Source: Primula veris (Eukaryota; Streptophyta; Magnoliopsida; Ericales; Primulaceae). From it: a stretch of 64,000 nucleotides of DNA. The stretch is taken from assembly GCA_963682055.1 (NCBI GenBank), contig OY821747.1, positions 28,952,126 through 29,016,125 on the forward strand. The letters are read 5' to 3'. Position 1 is the first letter of the stretch. Each line of letters begins with the position of its first letter. Positions 33,899 through 45,589 of this stretch are shown one piece after another. The notes under the pieces were generated by a model. The model was not told where the DNA came from, did no database searches, and saw nothing but the letters and a program-made list of their open reading frames with translations. Position numbers and translations under genes: made by a program.

Positions 33899-34845
33899 AT
33901 ATTCTTGCTAAATATGTCTGTATTGAGTACCTTCAATAATTTTTATTTCTAAGGTTAAGTCTTAATTGAGCTATGGTGTTTTTGTTTTGAAAAAGCCGCT
34001 TTTTGGTGTCTCAAAAACAGATGTGAGGTAACTTGTCCTTGAAAAACCTCTCTGGTAATAGAGTTGCAAGCACAAAGTGCAATTTTTTAAAGCTGTTTGC
34101 AAGTTCAGTTGCAACCTCAGTTAAAACCTCATTCTCTCAATAACTGGTTGGAAGTTCAGTTACAACTCCAGTAGAAACCTCGTGTTAAAATACTGGTTGC
34201 AAGCTCAGTTGCAACATCAGTTGAAACCTCAGTCTATTTTATAACTGCCAAGACAAAGTCTTGTTATTTTTGACATCACTTATACTCTTTCCTTGCTGAG
34301 GTCATCAAACTAGTTTTTGTGTAGAGATAAAAACGGATTTGCTCAATTTAAGCTCCTAAAATTTAATCTTTATTAGAGTTATTCTTTGATAAACATATTT
34401 TCTTGAGTAAATTGCTAGATTTTTGTTTTCCTAAAAGTTAGATATCTTTTAAATTGCTCTTTATCTTGAATCAAGTCAAATTTCCTTAATAAGCTTCAAC
34501 TTTAGAATTTTTCAAATTTTGGATCATTCTGTTTTGCAAAAGGAATGTTTATCTGTATAGTTGGCTGGATTTATCTTTCCTTCGTGATCTTGCTGTGATT
34601 TCTTTACACTAATTGATAAGATATTTCCAAATTTTTCGCCAAAATCTGTTTCATAATTGATTTGCATGTATCTCTTTCCAATTACAAAAGGATATGGACT
34701 TTATTGCTATTTATACAAAAAAAAATTATATCCAAAATCAATTACACTTTACAGAATCACTCTCTCTCTCTAAACTGTAAAACCCTAGGTCTCTGTAAAA
34801 ACCCACTGCGAAGTTCTAAGCTCACTTCTAACCCTAGTTGCAACC
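33899..34845 (+). other. Non-coding spacer between pol and extra ORF
   Basis: It contains a cluster of near-repeats of the form AGTTGCAACCTCAGTT (34107, 34160, 34207) and a T-rich stretch. No frame longer than 74 codons. It may hold a splice acceptor or promoter for the extra ORF, but I cannot point to one. Confidence 0.6.
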
Positions 34846-36168
34846 ATGTCTTCAAACTCTTCAAAAAACCCCAACCTGGACATTGACGATGATTGCACTC
34901 TAAGAGATTTCATGAATAAATCTCCAACTAGTCCAGGATCAAAAGCTAAGGTAAGTGAGACTTCCTCATCTCAGAAAAAGCGCACTAAGAAAAGAGCTAG
35001 GAAAACTGTAGAGGATCATCCAACACCAACTGTTTTCTCTTATAAGTCTAAGTTTCATGAGACTGATCCTAGGTTCTGGAGTAGGACCATGTATAGGAGG
35101 TATAGGTCTTTTGCTGGTAGGAAGATTCACAGTGAAAGAAGACTTAATCTGGTTAGCTATCCACATATTCAAGTACATATTGAGAAACTGCTATCAGCTG
35201 TTGGCCTAGATAGAACTATTTCTTATCCTGATTCTTATTACCCTGCTGTTATTAAAGAATTCTATGCCAATCTAAGTAGTACTGTGTTTGTTGAGGGTGA
35301 TCCTGCCTATGGCAGAGTGTTTTTGAGGGGTGTGACTCTAGATTTCACCCCTAAGTTGATCAATGATTTTCTGTGTTGTCCTAGTCCTACTGAAGATGAC
35401 AATGCTGAACCAGACTTAGAAATTCTTGCTTTAATTCTAACTGGAAAGAACAATAGGTTTGATGGTCACTCCATTAAAACATCCTCCCTCACCTTGTGTG
35501 CATCTGTGCTGCACAAAATAGCTAGATTCAATTGGAATCCCACTAAGCAGCCATCCAAAGTCAGTAAGGACATGGCCATATTTCTCTATAGGATCATGTC
35601 GTCTTTGCCAATTAATTTTGGTAATCATGTATTTAATCTGATTAGAGACTTCAGTGACTCTACTTCCCAATCCATTCTGCTGCCTTTCCCTTGCCTAATC
35701 ACTGCTGTGATTCTAGGCCAAGTCTTATCTTTGGGTAGAAATTCTCCAATAAGTATCTTAAATGAACCAATCACTGATTGTCCCTCTGCTATATGTATCT
35801 CTGCAAAACTGCTCAAAGAAGGGCATGTCAATGACATCTCTGGAGAAAAGGGCAAGGAAAAAGAAGAAGAAACATCTAATGCTCCTTCAGAAAATAAGAA
35901 GGGTGTGAGGTGGTATTTGAAGCAAAAGTTGGCTTACAATGCAGAAAGGAGAGCTGAGCTGGATACTGATGACTATCAAATCAAGAAGTTGCTGGAGAAT
36001 CTTATAGAAAGTGAAAATGATAGTGACAGTGATGGTGGTGACAGTGATGGGGATGCAACTCACAGTGATGATGGCCTCTCTATAAGCAGTGAAGATGAGC
36101 ATGAAGAGGTTGTAAGGGACAGACCCCTAAGAGAAAGACCACCCCAGTTAAACATTCCTCGTAACTAG
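34846..36168 (+). CDS. Sirevirus extra ORF ('env-like' position), intact
   Basis: ATG at 34846 opens 440 codons without interruption. It has a basic N-terminal patch (KKRTKKRARK, about residues 44-53) and a central domain with WSRTMYRRYRSFAGRKIHSE and FYANLSSTVFVEGDPAYGRV. An acidic Ser/Asp tail (about 385-425) follows. The centre resembles the 'putative plant transposon protein' domain found in plant retroelements. I see no signal peptide or membrane segment, so calling it an envelope is not supported. The start codon follows directly on an AGTTGCAACC copy (34836-34845). It is 950 bases from the pol stop, so expression would need splicing or a separate promoter. Its role is unknown. Confidence 0.85.
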   Translation: MSSNSSKNPNLDIDDDCTLRDFMNKSPTSPGSKAKVSETSSSQKKRTKKRARKTVEDHPTPTVFSYKSKFHETDPRFWSRTMYRRYRSFAGRKIHSERRLNLVSYPHIQVHIEKLLSAVGLDRTISYPDSYYPAVIKEFYANLSSTVFVEGDPAYGRVFLRGVTLDFTPKLINDFLCCPSPTEDDNAEPDLEILALILTGKNNRFDGHSIKTSSLTLCASVLHKIARFNWNPTKQPSKVSKDMAIFLYRIMSSLPINFGNHVFNLIRDFSDSTSQSILLPFPCLITAVILGQVLSLGRNSPISILNEPITDCPSAICISAKLLKEGHVNDISGEKGKEKEEETSNAPSENKKGVRWYLKQKLAYNAERRAELDTDDYQIKKLLENLIESENDSDSDGGDSDGDATHSDDGLSISSEDEHEEVVRDRPLRERPPQLNIPRN

Positions 36169-36608
36169 TTTGTCAAGGTTGTGACAAATAGGGGGAGTAA
36201 GAGAAAGTTTATTATATGCTTATGTGCTTCTGTTCTGTTTTTAGTTTGATGTTTGATGTTTAATGTTTAAGTTTCAAGACTTTATTCTGTTTCCAGTTAT
36301 GCTGTATTGAGACAATTCTGTGCCTGTTTGGCTTTAATAATTCTGCAAGCTTTAATAATTCTGCAACCTCTTTCTGAAAATATCTTGTTGAAGTATGAAT
36401 GTCTTTGAACTTGGAACAGGTCTGAAAACCTACTGTGTGCATATAAATTGTGCTTATATGATATGCCTGCAATTCTAACTTGCAGGGGGAGCTAAAACAG
36501 ATACATCAAAAGTATTGATACAATACAATGTTGTATTGAAATTGCAGGTGGATTTATGTGATTTATAAACTTAGTTGATTTGTCAAAACCAATGACAAAG
36601 GGGGAGAT
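36169..36608 (+). promoter_or_regulatory. 3' non-coding region with multiplied polypurine tracts
   Basis: GGGGGAG purine tracts occur at 36187-36196, 36484-36491 and 36597-36607; the last abuts the 3' LTR and primes plus-strand DNA. Extra upstream polypurine tracts are a described trait of Sireviruses. Short direct repeats (CTTTAATAATTCTGCAA, twice near 36335-36365) also occur here. Confidence 0.8.
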
Positions 36609-37771
36609 TGTTAGGACCAGATTTCTGGTCTATATATTGTTTATTGTCTATTGGTTTTCACTAAATAAATCCTAACTGTTGTTAAGAACTAAGACAGTAT
36701 TGACAGGTTTCAAGTACCAGTTGCAACCTCAGTTGCAACCTACTAAGTCAGTAGTGACAGGTTTCAAGTACTAGTTGCAACCTTAGTTGCAACCACTAGT
36801 TCCAACCTGCTGGTAAGCAGAATTCTGTCTTGTTCTATAAATCTGCATAGCTGTCATTTATTGTTTATTAATTGTTCTACAGCATGCAGGATATATTCTC
36901 ATATGATTCTAAAAGGTTAATATGCGTTTATTGAGAATATCAAAGTGGTAAGGAAAGATTTCCTAAAAGATATAAAGAGATTAGTTATGTTTCCTTTACA
37001 TTTATAATTCTATATCTATATTCTTATACTAATCTTTATCACATGTTTCAATCTTTGTTCCTTATCAATTCAGTATGATATGTTTAAAGATTGAATAAAA
37101 TTAGGAGTTAATGTTTTACATGAATACTTAAAAGATATCTTTCCAAGATATGATCTTTTTATATGTTTCCTAGTTATAGGAAAATACTAACTCCTACAAT
37201 CAAGCTGGTTATTAAACAGGTATCAACCAATGATGATTGGAGTCAATCCACGCTGAAGAATCACGTAATGCTTGGAAAGATTGAAGCCAATCATTAAAGT
37301 CAAAAGCAATCACAAAAGACCTTCAAGATAGAAGATTGTTTTTACTTATATAAGTTGATAACTTAGCTTGTAAAATGGGTGTGTTCTAAATTATAAAGAA
37401 CTTATTTTCTAGAGAGAATACACGTGAGCTTTAAAAAGAAAACAATGGTGGGATGCCATTGATTTATAAGTGATAGTTATAGAGTAGGAGCAATATAGAG
37501 ATAGGCAGAAAAACCTAGAGGGAGTCTAAGTGTTTTTCGTTAAGACTTGAGTCCTATATTGTAAGCTTTTTATAATATCATAATCTGGGTAAGTGCCCCG
37601 GAGACGTAGCCTAGTTAGGTGAACTCCGTTGTTAAATGTGCTTGTGATCTATTTTAAGTACATTTAACTTTTTACAGTTCTGTTCATTTATACTTGGGTT
37701 CCAACTGTGGTTGCAACATCACTTGGAACCTAATTGCGTAACTGCAACTAGAACAGCGGATAGGAATTTCA
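36609..37771 (+). repeat. 3' LTR of Sirevirus element
   Basis: 1,163 bp, the same length as the 5' LTR, from TGTTAGGACCAG to AGGAATTTCA. About 14 substitutions and no indel separate the two by eye. Confidence 0.95.
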
Positions 37772-38246
37772 CATATATACTCCCAAGATGATTTGAAAGG
37801 TGGAAGTTATGTTTTCTTTTTGCCTCATTATTTATGTTCATTTGAATGATTATCACGAGCTAGCTTTCCCATTGATTTTTTTCAAAACAATATTATTAAG
37901 CGTTTTGTTTTAGAAAGCTCAAAGTTTTATGTAAATATATTCTGTAATAGGTATAAAAATAGAGTTTCGTCAAGGAATTGCTTATATGCATTGAGACGTG
38001 TTAATAGTCTTCCTTTATCATTTCTTACATGTTGGACTTGATAATCTTAAGCGAAGAAGATGAGATCATAAATTGAACCATATAAATATTAAAATACCAA
38101 CCAATATGAAACAGATCGTAAATAGAAGTTAACATATAATTAATGATGTCATGAGTTAGTAACATTCGTTTTTTTAAATCTTATTTTATTAAAGAGATAT
38201 CAAGCGATTTCACATCTATCCATTTAAAAGACTCGAGCTCTGTATC
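37772..38246. other. No recognisable feature
   Basis: AT-rich flank of the Sirevirus insertion; begins with the CATAT target duplicate. No coding similarity. Confidence 0.5.
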
Positions 38247-38838
38247 CAGAGTCGTATTTTGGGCTAGACCCAAGAGACACGGGCCTATAGCCCCCAAAAA
38301 CGTATATTTCCAAGACCCCCCGTTTGACAAAATATTAAATATATATATTTCATTTTTTTCCCTAATCAATAGTTATCTGTTACCGAGTGGTTGGTTTTCT
38401 TACTAAATAGTGTAGTCAACCCGTGTTCGAGTATTTACTGAGACAAGATTTGTTTTTTTTTATTTCATTATAGAATTTAGTAAACTAATAAACCTTTTTA
38501 TTTTATTTAAGTTTCTATATGATCTCCTATATTAAAGAAAATAGGAAATGACCTGATTTGTTTAATAGATAACAAATTTGGTTCCTATTTTCCTTTAAAA
38601 AAAATCATAGTATAATTGTAGGTCGAATGCGAAATTTGTAAAAAAAAATCTTCGTATCATTGATTTTTTTTGTTAAATGTGCTCAACTTATTGCATATAA
38701 TATTTTATAGCTTAATATTTTACTATTTATTAATCGTATCTTATAAATTTTATTTAAATAACTTCTTCTTTTTTACGAAGAAAAAAATGCCCAATTTTTA
38801 AAATGGTCTAAGGCCGCAAAACTCTGTAAACGGCCCTG
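38247..38838. mobile_element. Degenerate hAT-like element, ~592 bp
   Basis: The left end CAGAGTCGTATTTTGGGC and the inverted right end (CAGGGCCGTTTACAGAG read on the minus strand) fit hAT termini of the CAGGGCCG type. The flanking 8-mers TCTGTATC and CGTGTATT agree at five positions, so any target duplication is decayed. Internal words GGGCCTATAGCCCCC and AAGGCCGCAAAACT are typical of such elements. The 62-codon minus frame inside it is not a gene. Confidence 0.5.
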
Positions 38839-40188
38839 CGTGTATTTAAACTATTTTTACTGGGGTCTAGCCCACTAGTCTACTCTAGTGGGTTTAATAA
38901 CATACTGTTAAATACATCTAATCGTCTCCTATGGTAATTGTTAATTTACATCGAATCTAAATTACGTTACCCAATATCCATTTAATTATAATTTTAAATC
39001 AACAATGATAACGTTTGTATTATTTTAGATCTTTTATGCTCTAAAAATAAAAACAAATTAATAAAGTGAAAAGTGAAAAGTGAGAAAAGACGTAGTTTCC
39101 TATATATGCTAGACTTGAAGCAAACTAATTGTTGCCTCGTTGGCTAATTAAATAAACCTTTTTTTAGAGTTTCAACTTTCACCAATTTTTTTCCTTATGT
39201 CCAAGATTGCATGTTTCAAAATTATAATGTTCTTTTAAAATTCGAACAGTTAACAATAAGTGAGGACATAAAAGTAATCATTAAAGTTATAGAAAATCTA
39301 ATTATAATAAATAAAATACGTAGGAACCAAAATATCAATATATAAATTCACTTATCATTTTATTTTTTTTAAATCATGCACAAATTTGAAAGAGTTTCCA
39401 TACCACATTGTTGGTAGTTAGAGAAGAAGTTAAAAAATGCTTCTCTTTTATTTTAGTATGGGGGTGGTGCAGCCACTTTCATTCTATTCCTAACTCCTCC
39501 CATGTTGGTAGTGACGTATTTACGGTACAATATCAGATTATTCAAGTCTAACGGTAATAGATTTCGGAAATCACGGTATTCTATCTACATTCATACCATA
39601 TTACGTAGATTTCCACATGAAATCAATCACAATTTAGCACAAGAACAGGTAATTCTTCTAAAAGATTCTAGATTCAGGTTTGCGTTGCCGTTATGGGTTT
39701 ATAGTTACTCCTGTATCAAAAGATATGCTAAACTCGGTGAAAATCTTTGTTGATCTTATCAGCCACCTCGCACTGTCAATTAAATAGTTGTCGACTAGTC
39801 GGGAAGGGAAACAGGAAAAGACGGTTTTTTTTACCGAAATTTATACGTGAAATAATGATGTATGGGAAACGAAAAGCGAGAAAAAATGTGCGACTTGGTT
39901 CTTTAAAGGGAGACAAGTTCCGTGCTAGTTACTCAACCCAAACACATTTATCAGGCTTATACCCGATAGGAATGTAGTGTTTGTTTTGAATGATTTAATT
40001 GTAAATAATGAACTACTTATATAAACCCACTGGTCTGGGATTTAAATTTTTACAAGAAATTCCAAAAGAAAACTGAATTTAAGGTGTTGCCAGTTCTTGT
40101 AACTATTCAATCAACTAACTACCGAAAAAAGTGTTCAATCAACTGTCCTCAACACATTTTTCAACACCAATTGTTTGTACAAGGGTTG
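38839..40188. other. No gene recognised; start of repeat copy B near 40010
   Basis: AT-rich sequence. The frames at 39502-39977 lack recognisable motifs. From about 40010 the sequence (AAACCCACTGGTCTGGG) matches the region from about 48980, the start of the repeated block. Confidence 0.5.
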
Positions 40189-40479
40189 TGTGACGACCCA
40201 GATTTCCCAGAAGGAATTTCTGTGGTGCGGTGTTGTGCGTCAGTCCCATATCGCCCAGATATGAGAGTATTCGTGTGGTATATGAGCTTAAAGATCCATT
40301 TCCTATCAATAACGCCTTTTAAAGCCGTGCGGCACAATAACGAGGACGGAATTTCATAGTTAAGCGTGCTTAGCTTGGAGTATTACCAGGATGGGTGACC
40401 CCCCTGGAAAGTTGTGCCAAAGCGGACAATATTGTTGATACGGGCGTATCGGTTCGGTCCGTAGGGCCGGGTCGTTACA
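40189..40479 (+). mobile_element. Cassandra-type TRIM solo LTR with 5S-like segment
   Basis: It starts TGTGACGACCC, ends GGGTCGTTACA and is flanked by the perfect duplication GGTTG (40184-40188, 40480-40484). At 40361-40410 it carries AGTTAAGCGTGCTTAGCTTG and ACCAGGATGGGTGACC, the internal promoter region of plant 5S rRNA (A-box, IE, C-box area). Near the end is AAAGCGGACAATATTGTTG, a phrase common in these LTRs. An LTR holding a 5S promoter is the hallmark of Cassandra TRIMs. Its pol III promoter could still be active. Confidence 0.9.
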
Positions 40480-40751
40480 GGTTGAAAATAACTCAGTTGT
40501 ACAGTACCCAGTATGTGCTTCTTGCTAATATGTGAAACTTTAATTTTTGAAGACTTAGGCTCAAAATACAAAATTCTAACAAAAAGATATGTTTATACAA
40601 GGTTGTGACACAACTGTTTAGTTTCTTTACTAAACATTTCAAGGGAAAATGTACAATTCGATTAACTTTACATTGAAAATAGCACTTTCACAATGTTGAC
40701 AATGACATACAATCAATAAAAACACAATGATAAATTATAGAAATCAAACAC

Positions 40752-41247
40752 CGTTGGAAAAAACCTTTTGTTTTGTTTTGTTTTGAATGCAATTAAGTTG
40801 TACGAGTTTCAAAATATTTATATCCCCATATTAATGGCTTTCATGAGTTACATTTTTAAAAGACTTTTTCCATGACAAAGAAAAGACATGTCATCATACA
40901 CACATTCACACACAAACACATGCATACATATAGAGAGAGAGTACCGCACCACCAACGGTCCGACCGTGGCTCAGTGCCGTTTCCGCCGAGTCACATGCGA
41001 TAGACGTTGTACCTTGGGAACAAAGTTCCCCATTTAGCCAGAAGCAGAGGTGGCGGGGCAAATATCGTTTAAGGGAAACTGCTTGCAGTTAACTCGTCTC
41101 GGACTTTAATCCATTTCGGTATCATTTACATACTCTTAATTTTGAAGGTTGTAATTGATAATTATATATTTGAGGAAACCATTTTCTGTTTATTTGTCCA
41201 TTTCTTTTCCGTAGAAATTATTGTGTTTATTTATAACGTACCCAACA
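40752..41247 (+). repeat. 5' LTR of decayed copia element
   Basis: 496 bp, ending CCCAACA. A (TTTTG)n run lies near the start and a TATA-like CATACATATAGAG at about 40925. It carries the site AAATATCGTTTAAG at 41060-41073. Confidence 0.92.
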
Positions 41248-44200
41248 ATCTTAAACGATATTTTTGTTATGTTTCGTACGTTAATACAATAATTTTGGTG
41301 TTTGGATAAACAAAAAATTATTTTCATGGCTAAGATAGTTCTTTGGAAAATCTTTTTCTAACAAAACTTGGTTTTTAAGAATTTGGTGTTTCCGCTTGTA
41401 TTGTCGAATGCGTTTTGCAATAATTGTTTGACCTTGTTTGGGGTCTTTGTGCTAATCCCTTTTGCGGTTTTAAACTGTCAGTGCATGTGTATGTGTATAT
41501 GCATATTTAGCTAATAATTAACATTTGTGGTGCCTGGTGATGAGTAACGGTAGAATACTGCAGCTAGTAAATTGGTTGTTATTAACAATGAGGTGTTTTA
41601 TAGACCTTTATATATGCATGGTAATGTCAGAGATTACTCTTGTAATTTTGATATTGTTGTTGCAGTTAACTTATTTGCATGAGCTACTGGTTTGTACTTG
41701 TTACTAGTATTATCGAATCTCATGTAATTTAATCTAGTTGCGGAGTCTAGATTAATTTGTCAAGTTGATGTGTATCATGTAATTTAATCTAGTTTGGGAG
41801 TTATTTGCTTACATGATTTATATGGTTTATTTGGACATTAGTTTAATTTGTCCAGTGGCCTTTTTGTTTTGTTTTGTTTTTGTTTGAAACAATTAGTTAC
41901 AGATTTGTTATTGATTTGGAATTTCAATAGTTTTGTAACTGCTTATAGGAAATTCAATACCATATTGATTGCCTTTATTGGCGGTTTATTATGGTAACCG
42001 TTTGTAATATGTATGTGGATGTAAAGACCATGCCGTAATGTTATCTGAATTTTGGTTAATTACAGTTAATGCCTTCATTTGTTTGAAGATGATATATTAT
42101 TGTCTACATAACATTACAGGGACATTGTCTAGTGCTATATTGTTTTGTTCTATACTCTAGAGAAAAAAAAAAAAACCATATACATGCTTACCTGAATTGA
42201 ACTTTTGTCACTATGCTATATTTGTTTAGTTTGTAGCAATTTATAAGGTGACAGAGTTGTGTGGTTTTTTGTATGGTTGGTGTTTGATTTTATGTATTTG
42301 CATTATATAAAATGCATGTTAAATTGGGTCATTGCATGAATTCATATTCCAATGGGTATATTAGTGTAAATTATTTACACGACATATATTTAAGTTTAAA
42401 TGGACAGATAGGCACTCGGTATATTAGTTAGCTACTTTAAACATTTTGTGTTAAGTAGCAGTCTTATCTCATATGTATGTTATAATCATGAAATGTAATT
42501 TTGTCACTTTGCCAATTTAATTGGTGCGTATAAAATGTGATGCGTTACTGTTATGATATATTTATGAGAAATAATTTGTTTAAAGACTAAATTAATTATA
42601 TTGTTAGTGGATTTATACATGCTTATTATTTTCATGTTAATAATGGCTAACAATTTCCGATGAGTATTTGTGTAGACATGTATCTCTACAATGGAATTGG
42701 AGAATTGGTGATTATTCAAAACAGTTCTAGTAAAAGCGCCATTAAATTGGGGATTACGACAGAAATGGTTTCGAAATAGTTCTTGTAAAACCATTTTCTG
42801 ATTTTTCAGAATTTGGGGCTTACGACAGAACTGGTTGAATTCTGAGATTGTTCGGTGTAAAATCAAATTTATCTGGTGTTTACGGCTGAATAAATCTTTC
42901 AGAATTTGATAATCTTTTTCGGAAATGAACTAAAATACTCTTGCAAAATCAGTTTCTTGAAACCATGCGTGGTTATAGAAATTTGTTGTTTGCGAAGGAG
43001 GAGTTTTAGTTTCATTTTTCGAAATTAGATTGTGCGTGTTTGTTATTTGAGATAACAAACAGTTTCCTGCGGAAAATGTCCGGAACACAGTGGGTGCTGG
43101 AACTGACCAGAACATTGTGGGTGCCGGTGTAACTCCTATTAATTTTGCATGAGTGCATATTAATGACGGAGGTTACAAATTCGAAATCACCATTATTAAA
43201 AACACTAATGTGGTGATATAATGGTTGATATCCTTATTAATTGTGATTTATTGCAATTTAATTTGGAGGGTTACAAAATTTGTAACGGTAATCATTAATG
43301 AGATTAATGACGAGTATTTATAACTTTTTATTAATTGTGATTAATCGCAATTTAATTTGGAGAGTTATAAATTATTGTAATGCAGTTATTGTTGACATTT
43401 ATGGAGAGCTTTATTAGCTAACTACGAATTGCAATGACGAGTCGTTTACTTATTTGGATGAAAGGTTATTTAATAACCAAATTTGTTCATCCAAAAGCAA
43501 TAATTTGATGATTAACAAATTATAAATGGCCGTTGAGTTTATTTTAAGAATAAACAAATATCTGCTAATTTATTATTTGTTGAAATATTATCTTATTAAT
43601 TTGCTGAAAGAACATTTAATAATTTGTTGAAATTAACATCTTATTTATTTGTTGGAAAAACATTTAATAATTTGTTGAAATAACATATTATTAATTTGTT
43701 AGTAAAACATATTGTGAATATGTTGAGCTTGCTATTATTGAGAATAGTAATGTAGTAATATTATATAACTATTTTTGGGGGAGAACCCCAAGGGTCACAC
43801 AAATGTGGGGGTAACCCGTTGATCCTGTAGATCGAGAATCTAAACGTACCCCATAACGTCTGCGGGTGAGTGGGAGAATATCTAACGGTTTATTGGTATG
43901 GATTTAAAACGTCTAAAATAAATGATATTGTTCATTTACCATCTTGAAACCGATTAAGTTTCTCTATAACAGTGTGCATGTTCTGAGTGAGGACAAAGGG
44001 AATGCACAAACTGTGGAGGCGTTAATGTGTGGAAACATTTGGAAATCCACTAACAAGTGCAAGCATACAAATCTGAATCATGACTAGTGGTTATTTGAAA
44101 CCTAAAGGGCAGTAGCCTTTCGGTAGCCAAAAATACTAGGATTAAATTTTGATAAGTTTGCTTGTTTGTGGCAATACATGAGTGACTATTTGTTCAAAAT

Positions 44201-45589
44201 GAGCATTTTAATCGATACTCTTGTGGTCAATAATGACATGTTGAATTATTCAACCAAGTCACTGATTTGACATGATATAGTAGGTGATGAAAATATAAAA
44301 GCTTAAATGTTTTATTTTTCTAAATCTATTATTTAAATTGAAACACAAATATGAGTTTGTGTTTGAAGCAATGTATGGCTAAGTCTTCAGTTCGAAGTTT
44401 CGAACGGAGTACATAACCAAATGGTTCGATGCATTTGAGATGAGTGCAAAACCAAGAAGGATTTAAAAGATATTTGCTCAATTTATTGATGGATGTATTA
44501 AACACTGATATGTCTACTTGATGAGAAGTAAAGATAAATCAGTCGAGATATTCATTCAAGTAAGAATGAATACGTGAATTCTATTGTTGAGGATTAAGGC
44601 TTTTCAGAAAACATGTTTAATCATGGGTATTCTGTTGTGTTAATCTACCAACTTTAATCCAATGATTAAGTGTTAATCATTAAATGATAGACTATTTTTG
44701 GAAGTGTTAGATATTGTCTAACTAGTTCCGAAATGGTATATTCACATGGATATGAATACATGATCAGTGTGATTGAAATAGTGAATATGAGACACCGTTC
44801 ACAAAATTGTGTTGATGGAATGACACCAATCGTTAAAGAATGACTTATTATGCTCTCGAGCAATAATGTAGTTCTTAAACGATGAATATCATGTTGATAA
44901 GTTCAGAATTAAACTCTGAATTTGTACGGGAAGTGAGCTTTCTGCAAGCTATGTGTTGAACAAACTATCGCTTAGGAAGTTGGACCAAACAGTCAGAATT
45001 ATAGAAGACATGGTGTCTGACTATAAGTTCATGAAAGTTTGGTGCTACCTAATAAAGGTCTCAATCTTGTTCCTGGAAGGATTTGGATAGGATCGAAAAC
45101 GGTAGATTGTGTGTTCATCGGATAAGCACAAAATATAGTGCTGATCGGTTTCTAGTGCATAAAGCATATGACTTTAAAGTGCATATGGAACATTGTTCTA
45201 TACCCGAGAAGCATATTTTCAAAAAAAGAGAAGTTTTCCGCAAAACTCTAACGCCTGGCGAGTGTGACCAATACGTTGAGGGTTCAAAGCATTACGCTAC
45301 CCAAGACAAGTGAACACTCAAACGGTGCTGGAAAAATGTGGAAAGTGAATCTTTTAAGGAAGATGAAGTGCATCGGCATGGTAAAAGGGTAAGTAATGAA
45401 ACTTTCTTTATCCCTTGACCTTCATGAGTGAAGGTGAATCGACGACATTGAAATAATCAATGTTTTCCATATAATGTGTATATGGGAAGATGCCATCAAC
45501 AATGAGGTTGATAGGCACGTGAGAAATAAAGTCAATTACTTTAAGTAAACTGACGGTTTAGATAATTTTAATGTCTATACTCTAATCTC
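41248..45589 (+). other. Interior of decayed copia element, non-coding
   Basis: From 41248 to about 43750 I see no coding similarity. There is an imperfect tandem pair (TGATT..TTGCAATTTAATTTGGAG at about 43241-43275 and 43335-43365) and a degenerate TTTGTTGAAATAACAT repeat at 43570-43725. From 43760 the sequence may derive from gag and protease-integrase, but frames are too broken to assign. A 76-codon frame at 45083-45313 is not recognised. Confidence 0.6.

Larger units (their letters stand above)
27749..37771 (+). mobile_element. Sirevirus (SIRE/Maximus)-type Ty1/copia element
   Basis: The complete 10,023-bp element is bounded by TSD CATAT (27744-27748 and 37772-37776). The order is LTR, tRNA-iMet primer site, gag-protease-integrase-RT-RNase H, an extra ORF, polypurine tracts, LTR. 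The copia order (integrase before RT), long LTRs, two gag zinc knuckles, the extra downstream ORF and multiplied polypurine tracts all point to Sireviruses. The polyprotein has one frameshift and two in-frame stops, so this copy cannot act alone. The LTRs differ at about 14 of 1,163 sites by eye (about 1.2%), so insertion was recent. Confidence 0.95.

Noticed and set aside
34846..36168. Retroviral-type envelope gene
   Set aside because: Position is env-like but there is no signal peptide, membrane anchor or fusion segment; described as an extra ORF of unknown role.
39502..39977. Two adjacent small plus frames (83 and 76 codons)
   Set aside because: No motif, no splice structure, and no conservation seen elsewhere in the window.
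40361..40410. 5S rRNA gene
   Set aside because: Only the internal promoter region matches and it lies inside a TG...CA element with target duplication, so it is a Cassandra-type LTR.
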